A stretch of DNA of 64,000 bases from Cellulomonas sp. JH27-2 (GTDB taxonomy: Bacteria > Actinomycetota > Actinomycetes > Actinomycetales > Cellulomonadaceae). Of the stretch, positions 9,273 through 18,722 are shown one piece after another (position 1 is the stretch's first letter; each line of letters begins with the position of its first letter). Position numbers and translations under genes: made by a program. The stretch lies in assembly GCF_014837175.1 (NCBI RefSeq), contig NZ_JACYFR010000002.1, forward strand, positions 682,001 through 746,000, written 5' to 3'. The notes beneath the pieces were generated by a model that did not search any database, was not told where the DNA came from, and saw only the letters and a program-made list of their open reading frames with translations.

Positions 9273-10831
9273 GCCTGCGCCCGACGAAGACGCGACGCGA
9301 TCTGCACCGCGCGGACCGCGGCGGCCGCCTTGTTCCGCGACTCCTCGTACTCCAGCGCGGGCACCGAGTCCGCGACGATCCCGCCACCGGCCTGCACGCT
9401 GGCGCGGCCGTCGCGGATCAGCGCGGTGCGGATCGCGATCGCCATGTCCATGTCCCCGGCGAAGTCGAAGTACCCGACCGTGCCGCCGTAGATGCCGCGG
9501 CGGGCGGGCTCCACCTCGTCGATCAACGCGATCGCACGCGGCTTGGGCGCACCGGACAGGGTGCCCGCCGGGAACGTCGCCTTGAGGGTCTGCAGCGCGG
9601 TCGCACCCGCACGCAGACGGCCGACGACCGTCGACGTGATGTGCATGATGTGCGAGAAGCGGTTGATCGTCATGAAGTCGACGACCTCGACGCTGCTCGG
9701 CTCGCAGACCTTGGCCAGGTCGTTGCGCGACAGGTCGACGAGCATGATGTGCTCGGAGCGCTCCTTGGGGTCGGCGAGGACTTCGTCGGCCAGGGCGCGG
9801 TCCTCCTCGGGCGTCGCACCGCGCGGGCGCGAGCCGGCGATCGGGAACGTCGTGACGTGCCCGTCGCTCACCTTGACCAGCGTCTCCGGGCTGGAGCCGA
9901 CGACGGCGAAGTCGCGCCCGTCCGGGTCCTGGAGCTGCACGTAGTACATGTACGGGCTCGGGTTGATGGTCCGCAGCACGCGGTAGACGTCCAGCGGCGA
10001 GGCCTCGCAGTCGAGGTCGAGGCGCTGCGAGATGACGACCTGGAAGACCTCGCCGTCGCGGATGGCCTCCTTGCCGAACCGGACCTGCTGCTCGAACTCG
10101 TCGCGCGCGGTGCGGAAGCGCAGCTCGGGCTCGGGCGCCTCCACGAGGACGGCCACCCCGGGGTCGGTGGGCCGCAGCAGCTGCGCCTGCATGGCGTCCA
10201 GGCGGGCGACCGCGTCGGCGTGCGCCTCGTCGACCCGGGCGTCCGTGTCGTCGAAGTTGATCGCGTTGGCGATCAGCCACACCGAGCCGTCGTGGTGGTC
10301 GACGACCGCCAGGTCGGTGGCCAGCAGCAACGTGAGCTCGGGAACGTCGAGCTCCTCGGGCGCCTTGGTCGGCAGGGTCGGCTCCCAGTGCCGGACCACG
10401 TCCCAGCCCAGCGCACCGACCAGTCCACCGGTCAGCGGCGGGAGCCCGGGCAGCGCGGGGGTCCGCAGCACGTCGAGCGTCTCGGCGAGCACGTCGAGCA
10501 CGTCCCCCTCGGCGGGAACACCGACCGGCACGTCGCCGGACCAGGCTGCCCGACCGTCGCGCACGCTCAGCGACGCGCGCGCGGTGACGCCGACGAACGA
10601 GTACCGCCCCCAGGTGCCGTCGCTCTCGGCCGACTCGAGGATGAACGTCCCCGGGCGCCCCCCGGCCAGCGTCCGGTAGAGCCCCACGGGCGTCGTGTCG
10701 TCGGCCAGCAGGCGCCGCACCACGGGGATCACGCGCCGCTCGGCCGCCAGCTCGCGGAACGTCTCGATCGCGGGCCACGTCGTGCCCCAGCCGACCTCGA
10801 CGTCCACGACGGCCTGATCGGGCGCGCTCAT
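9269..10831 (-). CDS. trpE: Anthranilate synthase component I
   Basis: Converts chorismate and ammonia or glutamine to anthranilate. The 520-aa product has the N-terminal regulatory region and the chorismate-binding domain, with GSSPETLVK, the [13 protein letters not shown] segment [21 protein letters not shown] and [15 protein letters not shown] near the end. The ATG at 10831 overlaps the hisI stop as ATGA. The glutamine amidotransferase partner (trpG) is not in the window. With hisI directly upstream and overlapping, there is no room for a conventional leader-peptide attenuator. Confidence 0.96.
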   Translation of the reverse strand: MSAPDQAVVDVEVGWGTTWPAIETFRELAAERRVIPVVRRLLADDTTPVGLYRTLAGGRPGTFILESAESDGTWGRYSFVGVTARASLSVRDGRAAWSGDVPVGVPAEGDVLDVLAETLDVLRTPALPGLPPLTGGLVGALGWDVVRHWEPTLPTKAPEELDVPELTLLLATDLAVVDHHDGSVWLIANAINFDDTDARVDEAHADAVARLDAMQAQLLRPTDPGVAVLVEAPEPELRFRTARDEFEQQVRFGKEAIRDGEVFQVVISQRLDLDCEASPLDVYRVLRTINPSPYMYYVQLQDPDGRDFAVVGSSPETLVKVSDGHVTTFPIAGSRPRGATPEEDRALADEVLADPKERSEHIMLVDLSRNDLAKVCEPSSVEVVDFMTINRFSHIMHITSTVVGRLRAGATALQTLKATFPAGTLSGAPKPRAIALIDEVEPARRGIYGGTVGYFDFAGDMDMAIAIRTALIRDGRASVQAGGGIVADSVPALEYEESRNKAAAAVRAVQIASRLRRAQA

Positions 10832-11238
10832 CGGTGTCCCTCCTCGGGTGCGGCCGCGGGCCGCTCCCCCACGGTCGCCGGCAGGGCTCCGCCGGCCTCG
10901 AAGCACGTGCGGGTGCCCGTGTGGCACGCCGCACCCACCTGGTCCACCTGCACCAGCAGGGCGTCCCCGTCGCAGTCGACGCTCACCGACTTCACGTACT
11001 GCGCGTGGCCCGACGTGTCGCCCTTGCGCCAGTACTCCTGCCGCGAGCGGCTCCAGAACGTCACCCGCCCCGACGTGAGCGTCCGGTGCACGGCCTCGTC
11101 GTCCATCCAGCCCAGCATCAGCACCTCACCGCTGTCGTGCTGCTGCACGACGGCTGCCACGAGGCCGTGCTCGTCCCGCTTCAGGCGGGTGGCGACGGTC
11201 GGGTCGAGTGCGGTGTTCGCGGGGGTGGGCTCGGGCAC
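10828..11238 (-). CDS. hisI: Phosphoribosyl-AMP cyclohydrolase
   Basis: Opens the purine ring of PR-AMP in histidine synthesis. The 136-aa protein carries the metal-binding pattern DCDGD and the [10 protein letters not shown] cysteines of the family. It has only the cyclohydrolase domain; the pyrophosphohydrolase (HisE) is separate. The GTG at 11238 is chosen because upstream codons run into a spacer with a 13-bp inverted repeat and no family similarity. It is the first gene of the hisI-trpE transcription unit and is divergent from the gene at 11329. Confidence 0.93.
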   Translation of the reverse strand: MPEPTPANTALDPTVATRLKRDEHGLVAAVVQQHDSGEVLMLGWMDDEAVHRTLTSGRVTFWSRSRQEYWRKGDTSGHAQYVKSVSVDCDGDALLVQVDQVGAACHTGTRTCFEAGGALPATVGERPAAAPEEGHR

Positions 11239-11252
11239 GTGCCGATCCTGCC

Positions 11253-11289
11253 ACGCGTGGGCACGTGCCGTGGTCGCGTGCCCACGCGT
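11253..11289. promoter_or_regulatory. 13-bp inverted repeat between divergent genes
   Basis: Perfect arms ACGCGTGGGCACG (11253-11265) and CGTGCCCACGCGT (11277-11289), separated by 11 bp. The palindrome GGCACGTGCC occurs at 11234-11243, across the hisI start, and again at 11260-11269. The 90-bp spacer separates the hisI-trpE operon from the + strand gene at 11329, so an operator for either is plausible; a hairpin in the hisI leader is the alternative. Confidence 0.5.
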
Positions 11290-11328
11290 CCGTCGGCACA
11301 CGGCAGCGGGACGTGCCAGCATGAGCGG

Positions 11329-11976
11329 ATGACCTGGCACCCGATCCTGCGCGCCCAGCTCGCCGACGCGCTGCTCGCCGCCGGCCCCGACGCCCCGACG
11401 CTGTGCGAGGGCTGGCGGTCACGCCACCTCGCCGCGCACGTGGTCCTGCGGGAGTCGTCGCTCACCGTCGGCGCGGGGATCGCGGTCCCTGCCCTCGCGG
11501 CACGGTCGGATGCCGCCATCGACGACCTCGCACGGAGCGCGGCCGGCGACGGCCCGTTCCGCGACCTGGTCGCCCGCGTCGCCGACGGCCCACCGCGCTG
11601 GCACCCCACGTCGTGGGCCGGAGACGCGGCCAACGTCGTCGAGTTCTTCGTGCACACCGAGGACGTGCGTCGCGGCGACGGTCCCGTGCCGCCGCGCGAG
11701 CTCGACCCCGCCCTCGTCGACGAGCTGTGGCGCCGGCTGCTGCAGACCGCCCGGCTGCCCCTGCGCCGCGCCGGCGTGGGCGTGGTGCTGGTGCGCGAGG
11801 ACGGGCAGCGTCGCCGCGTGCGCGGACCCGGCGGCGGACGCGGCACGGTCGTGGTGCGCGGTGCCGTCGCCGAGCTGCTGATGTGGGTGCACGGCCGGGG
11901 TGCGGCGGCCGACGTCGACCTCGAGGGCGACCCCTCCGACGTCGCGGCGCTGCGCTCCCTGCTCCCCGTCGCGTAG
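11329..11976 (+). CDS. TIGR03085-type DinB/maleylpyruvate isomerase-like protein
   Basis: 215 aa. The N-terminal half has the actinobacterial MDMPI/DinB-fold pattern: [18 protein letters not shown] near the start, a second potential metal ligand in [13 protein letters not shown] at about residue 110, and a C-terminal beta-rich part ending in a D-rich segment. DinB-fold members include mycothiol-dependent enzymes and metal-binding proteins, but the substrate here is unknown. It is transcribed away from hisI and ends 5 bp from the convergent hisF stop. Confidence 0.75.
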   Translation: MTWHPILRAQLADALLAAGPDAPTLCEGWRSRHLAAHVVLRESSLTVGAGIAVPALAARSDAAIDDLARSAAGDGPFRDLVARVADGPPRWHPTSWAGDAANVVEFFVHTEDVRRGDGPVPPRELDPALVDELWRRLLQTARLPLRRAGVGVVLVREDGQRRRVRGPGGGRGTVVVRGAVAELLMWVHGRGAAADVDLEGDPSDVAALRSLLPVA

Positions 11977-11981
11977 GCCGG

Positions 11982-12752
11982 TCAGCGGACGGTGACGCCC
12001 GCGTCCCGCAGCGCGGCCTTGACGTCACCGACGGTCAGGGTGCCGAAGTGGAAGACCGACGCCGCCAGGACCGCATCCGCGCCCGCGCGGGCGGCCTCGA
12101 CGAAGTGCTCGGGCGTGCCGGCTCCCCCGCTGGCGATCAACGGCACGGCGACCTGCGCACGGACGTCCCGCAGCATCTCGAGGTCGAAACCAGCCGTCGT
12201 CCCGTCCGCGTCCATGGAGTTGAGCAGGATCTCGCCGGCGCCCAGCTCCGCGGCCCGCGCAGCCCAGGCCACGGCGTCGATGCCCGTGCCACGCCTGCCA
12301 CCGTGCGTGGTGACCTCGTACCCGGACTCCGTGCGCGTCTCCCCCGTCGTGCGACGGGCGTCGACCGACAGGACGAGCACCTGGCTCCCGAACCGCTGCG
12401 CGATCTCGGCGATCAGCTCGGGACGCGCGATCGCGGCCGTGTTCACGCCCACCTTGTCCGCACCCGCGCGCAGCAGCCGGTCGACGTCGTCGACCGCGCG
12501 CACACCCCCGCCGACCGTGAGCGGCACGAAGATCTCCTCCGCCGTGCGGCGCACGACGTCGTACGTCGTCTCCCGGTTGCCCGACGACGCGGAGACGTCG
12601 AGGAACGTCAGCTCGTCGGCACCCTCGAGGTCGTAGCGGTGCGCGAGCTCGACGGGATCACCGGCGTCGCGCAGGTTCTCGAAGTTCACGCCCTTGACCA
12701 CCCGGCCGGCATCGACGTCGAGGCAGGGGATCACACGCAGGGCGAGGGTCAC
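11982..12752 (-). CDS. hisF: Imidazole glycerol phosphate synthase cyclase subunit
   Basis: Condenses PRFAR with ammonia from HisH to give imidazole glycerol phosphate and AICAR. The 256-aa barrel begins with [16 protein letters not shown], which carries the first catalytic Asp, and has the second Asp in LSVDARR and phosphate loops GGGVR and ASGGAG. The GTG at 12752 overlaps the stop of the FKBP gene as GTGA, so the two are probably co-translated. hisI lies downstream in the same orientation but is separated by the + strand gene. Confidence 0.95.
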   Translation of the reverse strand: MTLALRVIPCLDVDAGRVVKGVNFENLRDAGDPVELAHRYDLEGADELTFLDVSASSGNRETTYDVVRRTAEEIFVPLTVGGGVRAVDDVDRLLRAGADKVGVNTAAIARPELIAEIAQRFGSQVLVLSVDARRTTGETRTESGYEVTTHGGRRGTGIDAVAWAARAAELGAGEILLNSMDADGTTAGFDLEMLRDVRAQVAVPLIASGGAGTPEHFVEAARAGADAVLAASVFHFGTLTVGDVKAALRDAGVTVR

Positions 12753-13630
12753 GACGCAGCTCCTTGGGGGGTCCGGGTGGCCAGGATATCGATGACGAAG
12801 ACCACCGTCTGGCCCTTGAGCGCCTTGCTCTCGGTGGCTCCCAGCGCGTAGGTCGGCGGCACGACGAGCATGACCTGGCTCCCGGCGGGCTGGTCGACGA
12901 GACCCTCCGCCCACGTCGGCACGTCCTCGAGGGAGAACGAGACGGGCACGCCCGAGGTCCACGTGCTGTCGAACGCCTCGCCGGTCTTCCACGAGAACCC
13001 CGTGTACTGGACGGTGACCGTGTCGGTCGCGCTCACCTGGGTCCCGCTACCGCGGATCAGCGCCTGCGTCACCAGGTCGGTGGGCGCGGCCTTGCCCGTC
13101 GGCTCGATCGTCGGCTCACCGTTCGACGCGAGCGTCACCTTGGGCAGGTCGCTGCGAACGTCCGGCACCTTCTGCCCGTCCGCACGCACGGGCAGCAGGT
13201 CGACGACGGTCACGGTGGGGCTGCTCCCGCCGCCGCTCCCGCCCCCCGGGCTGACCTGGAGCAGGCGCGCCCCCACACGCTGACCGGCGATCGTCTTGTA
13301 CAGGTCCGAGCCGAGGTCCGCCTCGCTCAGGGTCCGGGTGACCGGGCTGCTCGCGTAGCTCTGGTCCACGAGCGACGCGTCGGTGGAGTCCTCGATCCAG
13401 TAGTCGAGGAGCACGGGCTTGTCGTCGACCACGGCCGCGCCGGTCCCTGGCCAGATCGTGGTGCGGTACGTCGAGGAGACGTCCAGCGGCGTCAGGTACG
13501 TGATCGTGGGCGCGGCACCGGGAACGCCCGAGACCGTGACGTCCGGCGGGACGTCCGGCTGGTCGGAGCACCCCGCCAGCGCGAGGGCTGCCACCAGCGC
13601 GGCCGTCACGATGGTCCGCAGTCGTCGCAC
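12749..13630 (-). CDS. FKBP-type peptidyl-prolyl isomerase lipoprotein
   Basis: 293 aa. Residues 1-20 form a lipoprotein signal peptide with lipobox LALAGC, so it should be diacylated by Lgt and anchored outside the membrane. The C-terminal ~110 residues are an FKBP domain ([20 protein letters not shown], then the hydrophobic [11 protein letters not shown] and [11 protein letters not shown]). The region before it resembles a second, degenerate FKBP unit. The GTG at 13630 has a GGAAGG box. It lies downstream of pafA in the same orientation, a common actinobacterial arrangement. Confidence 0.88.
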   Translation of the reverse strand: MRRLRTIVTAALVAALALAGCSDQPDVPPDVTVSGVPGAAPTITYLTPLDVSSTYRTTIWPGTGAAVVDDKPVLLDYWIEDSTDASLVDQSYASSPVTRTLSEADLGSDLYKTIAGQRVGARLLQVSPGGGSGGGSSPTVTVVDLLPVRADGQKVPDVRSDLPKVTLASNGEPTIEPTGKAAPTDLVTQALIRGSGTQVSATDTVTVQYTGFSWKTGEAFDSTWTSGVPVSFSLEDVPTWAEGLVDQPAGSQVMLVVPPTYALGATESKALKGQTVVFVIDILATRTPQGAAS

Positions 13631-13743
13631 GTCGTACCTTCCGTCGTCCTGCTCGCGGTCGCCGGTCGGCGATCCGGCCGACACTGTACGGTGCGCACCT
13701 GGGGCCGGTCCGAGGGGGATCGGACCGGTGACGAGGCACCGCG

Positions 13744-15105
13744 CTACATCGACTCGATGAGCCGTTCGACGCGGTCGTCGACGTTCCGGAACGGGTCCTT
13801 GCACAGCACGGTGCGCTGCGCCTGGTCGTTGAGCTTCAGGTGCACCCAGTCGACCGTGTAGTCGCGGCGCGCGTCCTGCGCCGCCCGCACGAAGTCGCCC
13901 CGCAGCTTGGCCCGCGTGGTCTGCGGCGGGACCGCGGTCGCCTCGAACACGTCGAGATCCGTGGTGACCCGCTCGACCAGCCCCTTGGCCGCCAGGAGGT
14001 TGTACAGGCCCTCCGACCGCGAGATGTCGTGGTACGCGAGGTCGAGCCGCTGCACGCGCACGTCGGACAGCTCCAGGTCGTGCTTGGCCCGGTACCGTTC
14101 GATGAGCCTGTACTTGATGACCCAGTCCAGCTCGCGGTCGACGAGCGACAGGTCGCCGGTGGCCAGCGCCCGTAGCCCGCGCTCCCACAGGTCGAGCACC
14201 TGCTTGGTCTCCGGCGTCGGGCCGCCCTGGGCGTCGACGAAGTCGACGACCCGCGACAGGTACTCCTCCTGAAGCTCGATCGCGGTGGCCGTGCGCCCGT
14301 TGGCGAGCGTGACCGGGTGCTTGCCCGTCATGTCGTGGCTGATCTCGCGGATGGAGCGGATCGGGTTCTCCAGGGACAGGTCCCGCATGGGGATCCCGGC
14401 CTCGATCATGCGCAGCAGCAGGTCGGTGGCACCCACCTTGAGCATGGTGGTGGGCTCGGCCATCGAGGAGTCTCCGACGATGACGTGCAGCCGGCGGTAG
14501 TGCTCGGCGTCGGCGTGCGGCTCGTCGCGCGTGTTGATGATGGGGCGCGAGCGGGTGGTCGCGCTCGAGACGGCCTCCCAGATGTGGTCCGCCCGCTGCG
14601 AGAGGCAGTAGACGGCACCTCGCGGGGTGGTGAGCACCTTGCCCGCACCGGTCAGGACCTGCCGGGTGATGAGGAAGGGGACCAGCACGTCCGAGAGCCG
14701 CGCGAAGTCGCCCTGCCGCCGCACCAGGTAGTTCTCGTGGCAGCCGTAGGAGTTGCCCGCCGAGTCGGTGTTGTTCTTGAACAGGTGGATGCGGCCCGGG
14801 AGACCCTCGTGCTCGAGCCGCTGCTGCGCGTCCTCGACCAGCCCCTCCAGGATCCGCTCGCCCGCGCGGTCGTGCGTGATGAGCTGGCGGACGTCGTCGC
14901 ACTCCGCGGTGGCGTACTCCGGGTGGGAGCCGACGTCCAGGTACAGGCGCGAGCCGTTGCGCAGGAAGACGTTCGACGAGCGGCCCCATGCGACGACCTT
15001 GCGGAAGAGGTAGCGCGCCACCTCGTCCGCGGACAGACCGCGCCCGTCCTGGGCGGCGCACGTCACGCCGTACTCGGTCTCCAGACCGAAGATCCGCTTG
15101 TCCAT
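13744..15105 (-). CDS. pafA: Pup-protein ligase
   Basis: Joins the C-terminal glutamate of deamidated Pup to lysines of target proteins, using ATP. The 453-aa protein belongs to the glutamine-synthetase-like carboxylate-amine ligases. It has the Mg-binding GLETEYG at residues 7-13 and the catalytic Asp57 in [13 protein letters not shown], followed by the [12 protein letters not shown] and HENYLV segments. It lacks the long insertion loop that marks Dop. It follows prcA by 51 bp and completes the pup-prcB-prcA-pafA order. Confidence 0.96.
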   Translation of the reverse strand: MDKRIFGLETEYGVTCAAQDGRGLSADEVARYLFRKVVAWGRSSNVFLRNGSRLYLDVGSHPEYATAECDDVRQLITHDRAGERILEGLVEDAQQRLEHEGLPGRIHLFKNNTDSAGNSYGCHENYLVRRQGDFARLSDVLVPFLITRQVLTGAGKVLTTPRGAVYCLSQRADHIWEAVSSATTRSRPIINTRDEPHADAEHYRRLHVIVGDSSMAEPTTMLKVGATDLLLRMIEAGIPMRDLSLENPIRSIREISHDMTGKHPVTLANGRTATAIELQEEYLSRVVDFVDAQGGPTPETKQVLDLWERGLRALATGDLSLVDRELDWVIKYRLIERYRAKHDLELSDVRVQRLDLAYHDISRSEGLYNLLAAKGLVERVTTDLDVFEATAVPPQTTRAKLRGDFVRAAQDARRDYTVDWVHLKLNDQAQRTVLCKDPFRNVDDRVERLIESM

Positions 15106-15156
15106 GCCTTCGCCTCACCTCCCCGGCCGTCGCCGACCGGCCCGTCCGTCCGTCCG

Positions 15157-15855
15157 TCAGGCCTGCAGCAGGTCCTCCAGCAGCGCCCCCGTCAGCCGCC
15201 GGAACGCACGCCGCGGCCGGGTGCGGTCCAGGACCGCGACCTCGAGCTGCGCCGCGGGCAGCGTGCGCTGCGGGCCTCCCTCGTCCGTCGGGGTGCCCAG
15301 CGCCCGCACCGCCAGCGCCAGGACCTGCGGCAACGTCATGCCGGGCCGCCACCCTTCCTCGACGACTGCGCCTAGCCGCTCGGCCTGGCCACCCATCACG
15401 ACCCACCCGTGCTCGTCCGTCACGGACCCGTCGTACGCGAGCCGGTAGATCTGGTCGCCGTCGATGGTCCGACCCACCTCGGCCACGACGAGCTCGACCT
15501 CCAGCGGCTTCGACTCGGTGGTGAACACCGTGCCGAGCGTCTGCGCGTACGCGTTCGCCAGACCGCGGGCGGTCACGTCGACGCGGTCGTAGGAGTAGCC
15601 GCGCAGGTCGGCGTACCGGACGCCCGCCACGCGCAGGTTCTCGAACTCGTTGTACTTGCCCACCGCGGCGAACGCGATGCGGTCGTAGATCTCGGACACC
15701 TTGTGCAGGGCGCGGGACGCGTTCTCCGTGGCGAACGCGATCCCGTCGTCGTACTGCACGACGACCACGGACCGCCCGCGCGCGATGCCCTTGCGGGCAT
15801 AGTCCGCCCGGTCCTTCATGAGCTGCTCGGGCGAGACGTAGAACGGCATGCTCAT
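15157..15855 (-). CDS. prcA: Proteasome alpha subunit
   Basis: Forms the outer rings of the 20S proteasome and gates substrate entry. The 232-aa product starts with [27 protein letters not shown], the alpha-subunit N-terminal helix pattern, and continues with the Ntn-hydrolase fold. The ATG at 15855 overlaps the prcB stop as ATGA; a second ATG two codons later is also possible. The C-terminus ends LEDLLQA after a basic RPRRAFRR stretch. Confidence 0.95.
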   Translation of the reverse strand: MSMPFYVSPEQLMKDRADYARKGIARGRSVVVVQYDDGIAFATENASRALHKVSEIYDRIAFAAVGKYNEFENLRVAGVRYADLRGYSYDRVDVTARGLANAYAQTLGTVFTTESKPLEVELVVAEVGRTIDGDQIYRLAYDGSVTDEHGWVVMGGQAERLGAVVEEGWRPGMTLPQVLALAVRALGTPTDEGGPQRTLPAAQLEVAVLDRTRPRRAFRRLTGALLEDLLQA

Positions 15856-16691
15856 CGGGCACCCCCGCGGTCGGTGTGGGTGGCGCGGCGGCGTTCCTCC
15901 GAGGCGGCGGCCACCGCGGCCAGCTCGTCGTCGCCCACGCGCAGGTACCCGGCCTCGGTGACCGTCGCGACCACGGGCCAGATGCGCCGCGTGCTGTCCG
16001 GACCGCCGGTCGCGGAGTCGTCGTCGGCCGCGTCCACCAGGGCCTCGACCGCGACCCGCACCGCGTCCGCGCTGCCCATGCCGGGACGCCACAGCTTCTT
16101 GAGCGAACCGCGCGCGAACACCGAGCCCGACCCCACCGCGTGGTGGTCGTGCTCCTCGTACCGGCCGCCCGTGACGTCGTAGGAGAAGATCCGGCCCAGG
16201 TGTCGGTCAAGGTCGTAGCCGCCGAACAACGGCACGACCGCCAGACCCTGCATCGCCAGGCCCAGGTTCCCGCGGATCATCGTGGACAGCCGGTTCGCCT
16301 TGCCGTCGAGCGAGAGCAGGCTGCCCTCGATCTTCTCGTAGTGCTCGAGCTCCAGCTGGAACAGGCGCACCAGCTCGACCGCGAGACCGGCCGTGCCGGC
16401 GATCCCGACAGCCGAGTACTCGTCGGCCGGGAAGACCTTCTCGATCTCGCGGCTCGCGATCATCGAGCCCATGGTCGCGCGGCGGTCGCCGGCCATGACC
16501 ATGCCGCCGTCGAAGGTCAGCGCGACGATCGTGGTGCCGTGCGGCGCCTGCACGTCGCCCACCGGCAGCGGACGGTTGCCCGGCAGGAGATCGGGTGCGT
16601 GGCCCGCGAGGAAGTCGACGAACGACGAGGAGCCCGGCGTGGTGAACGCGTGGGGCAGTCGCCCCGAGGCGGCAGGGTCAGCGGGCGTCAT
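15852..16691 (-). CDS. prcB: Proteasome beta subunit
   Basis: Catalytic subunit of the 20S proteasome. The 279-aa precursor has a 52-residue propeptide ending in PHG, then Thr53 in [21 protein letters not shown]. Cleavage after Gly52 exposes the Thr nucleophile; the conserved Asp and Lys of the active site are in the following strands. It starts 6 bp after the pup stop and overlaps prcA. Confidence 0.96.
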   Translation of the reverse strand: MTPADPAASGRLPHAFTTPGSSSFVDFLAGHAPDLLPGNRPLPVGDVQAPHGTTIVALTFDGGMVMAGDRRATMGSMIASREIEKVFPADEYSAVGIAGTAGLAVELVRLFQLELEHYEKIEGSLLSLDGKANRLSTMIRGNLGLAMQGLAVVPLFGGYDLDRHLGRIFSYDVTGGRYEEHDHHAVGSGSVFARGSLKKLWRPGMGSADAVRVAVEALVDAADDDSATGGPDSTRRIWPVVATVTEAGYLRVGDDELAAVAAASEERRRATHTDRGGAR

Positions 16692-16697
16692 CGGGCG

Positions 16698-16892
16698 TCA
16701 CTGACCGCCCTTCTGGACGAAGCCGCGCACGAACTGCTCGGCGTTGGACTCCAGCACGTCGTCGATCTCGTCGAGCAGCGCGTCGACCTCGGCATCCCGC
16801 GCCTGGGCGGACGGGGCTGCGGGAGCGGGGGCCGCGTCGTCGATCGGGTCGTCGTCGTTCCGACGAGGGTTCACGCGTTCCTGACCAGCCAT
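16698..16892 (-). CDS. pup: Prokaryotic ubiquitin-like protein Pup
   Basis: The 64-aa, acidic, disordered tag protein. It ends in VQKGGQ, so the last residue is Gln and must be deamidated by Dop before PafA can attach it. The central EVDALLDEIDDVLESNAEQFVRGFV segment is the helix that docks to the Mpa coiled coil. The ATG at 16892 has a strong AGGAGGTG box; upstream in-frame codons lie in the leader. It heads the pup-prcB-prcA-pafA unit. Confidence 0.96.
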   Translation of the reverse strand: MAGQERVNPRRNDDDPIDDAAPAPAAPSAQARDAEVDALLDEIDDVLESNAEQFVRGFVQKGGQ

Positions 16893-16937
16893 CACGCACC
16901 TCCTGGCGTCCGTTGCCGTCGCAGTCCTGCGCGGTCC

Positions 16938-16949
16938 ACCTGCGCAGGT
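16938..16949. promoter_or_regulatory. Palindrome in the pup leader
   Basis: ACCTGCGCAGGT, a perfect 12-bp palindrome located 4 bp downstream (in transcript direction) of the predicted -10 and 45 bp before the pup start. Its position at the likely transcription start fits an operator for a dimeric repressor. Confidence 0.4.
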
Positions 16950-16953
16950 CACC

Positions 16954-16959
16954 ACCCTA
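16954..16959 (-). promoter_or_regulatory. -10 box for the pup operon
   Basis: TAGGGT on the minus strand, giving a leader of about 55 nt with the AGGAGG site. No convincing -35 was found. Confidence 0.45.
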
Positions 16960-17015
16960 GGCCCATCCTGCGACACTCCCGCCGGACGCGCCCGCCACCC
17001 GGACAGGCGGGAGGC

Positions 17016-18623
17016 TCACGCGCCGAGCGCCTCCAGCAGCGACCGCGCGTCGTGGCAGTCGTCGAGCAGGGCGCCGACGTGCGCGCGGGTTCCCCGCAGC
17101 GGGTCGCGCATGGGGACGCGCTGCAGGGTGCTGGCACCGGGCACGTCGAAGACGATCGAGTCCCAGGACGCCGCCGAGATCTCCCCCGGGTAGCGGGCCA
17201 CGGCCTCGCCCCGGAAGTACGCGCGCGTGTCGACCGGCGGGTGCCCGACGGCCTCGTCGACCTGCTCGGGCGTGACGAGCAGCTCGACGGCCCCGGCCGC
17301 GACGAGGCGGTGGTAGAGCCCCCGCTCCGGGCGCAGGTCCGACCACTGCAGGTCGACCGCCGCGAGGCGCGGGTGGTCCCACGCGATCTGGTCGCGTCGG
17401 CGCATCCCCTCCATCAGCCGCAGCTTGGCGAGCCACTCGACCTCGCGCGCGCACGACGCGGGGTCGTCGGCCAGCCGCGTCAGCAGCGACTCCCAGCGCG
17501 TCATGACGTCGGCCGTCTGGTCGTCGACCTCTCCGCCCACGTGGGCCATCGCGGCCCGCACCGCGCCGAGGTACTCGCGCTGGATCTCCAGGGCCGTCAG
17601 CCGACGACCGTCGGCGAGGTCCAGGCGCTGGGTCAGCGTGAGGTCGTGGCTGACGACGTGCGTCGCCTGCACGGGGTCGCGCAGCGCCAGCCGGTCGATC
17701 GCACCGAGCGCTCCCCCGGCCCCGCCCTCGGCGACGGCGCGCTCGATCAGCCACAGCACGAGCGACGCGGTGCCGAGGCGCAGGTAGGTGGCGACCTCCA
17801 GCATCGTGGCGTCGCCGACGATGACGTGCAGCCGACGCCACCGGTCAGGGTCGGCGTGCGGCTCGTCGCGCGTGTTGACGATGGGCCGGCGCAGCGTCGT
17901 CTCGAGCCCGATCTCCGCCTCGACGTAGTCGGCCCGCTGCGAGAGCTGGAACCCTGCCCGCTCACCGCGCTGCCCGATCCCCACGCGCCCGGCGCCGGTG
18001 AAGACCTGGCGCGTGACGAGGAACGGCATGAGGCGCGCGGCGAGGTCGTTGAACGGCACGGCCCGGTCGACGAGGTAGTTCTCGTGCGTCCCGTACGTGG
18101 CGCCCTTGCCGTCGACGTTGTTCTTGTAGAGCGTGACGTCGGGCAGCGCAGGGTTGGACATGAGCGTGCGGACCGACGCGAGCATCACCTGCTCGCCCGC
18201 ACGGTCCCAGCGCACCGCGTCGAGCGGGTTGGTGACCTCGGGCGACGAGTACTCGGGGTGGGCGTGGTCGACGTACAGGCGAGCCCCGTTGGTGAGGATG
18301 ACGTTGGCCGCGCCCGGGTCCTCGTACTCCTCGACGGCCGGCCGCTCGACCTCCTGCGGCCCGTCCCCCGACGGGGCGGGGCGCGCCGGGTCGTCGGTCA
18401 GCTGCGACGGGTGCGCCGAGGCGCGCTGCAGACGGAACCCGCGCGCGTCGTGCAGGGGGTCCTCGTCGTCGTAGTCCCACCGCGCCTTGGCGCGCGCCCC
18501 CTCGCGGGCCGCCGCGTGCACGGCCACGACGTGGCTCGAGAGCAGCATCGGGTTCGCCATCGGCCGCCCCGGCTGCAGGATGCCGTACTCGGTCTCGATG
18601 CCCATCACGCGACGCACGCTCAC
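17016..18623 (-). CDS. dop: Pup deamidase/depupylase
   Basis: Deamidates the Pup C-terminal Gln and also removes Pup from tagged proteins. The 535-aa protein shares the PafA fold, with GIETEYG at residues 8-14 and the key Asp119 in RLYVDHAHPEYSSPE. The acidic/proline insert at about residues 45-105 corresponds to the Dop-specific loop region. The GTG at 18623 has TAGGGT exactly 6 nt upstream, so the mRNA is probably leaderless. It is transcribed toward pup. Confidence 0.95.
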   Translation of the reverse strand: MSVRRVMGIETEYGILQPGRPMANPMLLSSHVVAVHAAAREGARAKARWDYDDEDPLHDARGFRLQRASAHPSQLTDDPARPAPSGDGPQEVERPAVEEYEDPGAANVILTNGARLYVDHAHPEYSSPEVTNPLDAVRWDRAGEQVMLASVRTLMSNPALPDVTLYKNNVDGKGATYGTHENYLVDRAVPFNDLAARLMPFLVTRQVFTGAGRVGIGQRGERAGFQLSQRADYVEAEIGLETTLRRPIVNTRDEPHADPDRWRRLHVIVGDATMLEVATYLRLGTASLVLWLIERAVAEGGAGGALGAIDRLALRDPVQATHVVSHDLTLTQRLDLADGRRLTALEIQREYLGAVRAAMAHVGGEVDDQTADVMTRWESLLTRLADDPASCAREVEWLAKLRLMEGMRRRDQIAWDHPRLAAVDLQWSDLRPERGLYHRLVAAGAVELLVTPEQVDEAVGHPPVDTRAYFRGEAVARYPGEISAASWDSIVFDVPGASTLQRVPMRDPLRGTRAHVGALLDDCHDARSLLEALGA

Positions 18624-18629
18624 GTGATC

Positions 18630-18635
18630 ACCCTA
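18630..18635 (-). promoter_or_regulatory. -10 box of dop (leaderless)
   Basis: TAGGGT on the minus strand, 6 nt before the dop GTG. Confidence 0.55.
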
Positions 18636-18651
18636 GGCCGGAGCGCGTCGA

Positions 18652-18697
18652 CGACGAGGGCGCGTCCCAGCCCGCGGCCGGTGACGCGCCCTCGTCG
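18652..18697 (-). terminator. Hairpin terminator between mpa and dop
   Basis: Perfect 15-bp arms CGACGAGGGCGCGTC (18652-18666) and GACGCGCCCTCGTCG (18683-18697) around a 16-nt loop, starting 26 bp after the mpa stop. There is no T tract, which is usual for actinobacterial terminators. It would insulate dop from mpa transcription. Confidence 0.75.
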
Positions 18698-18722
18698 GAC
18701 GTCCTGCTGCGCCTACGGGTGC

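Noticed and set aside
10832..11328. A trp attenuator or leader peptide before trpE
   Set aside because: trpE overlaps hisI by 4 bp, so no leader space exists, and no Trp-rich short frame was found in the spacer upstream of hisI.
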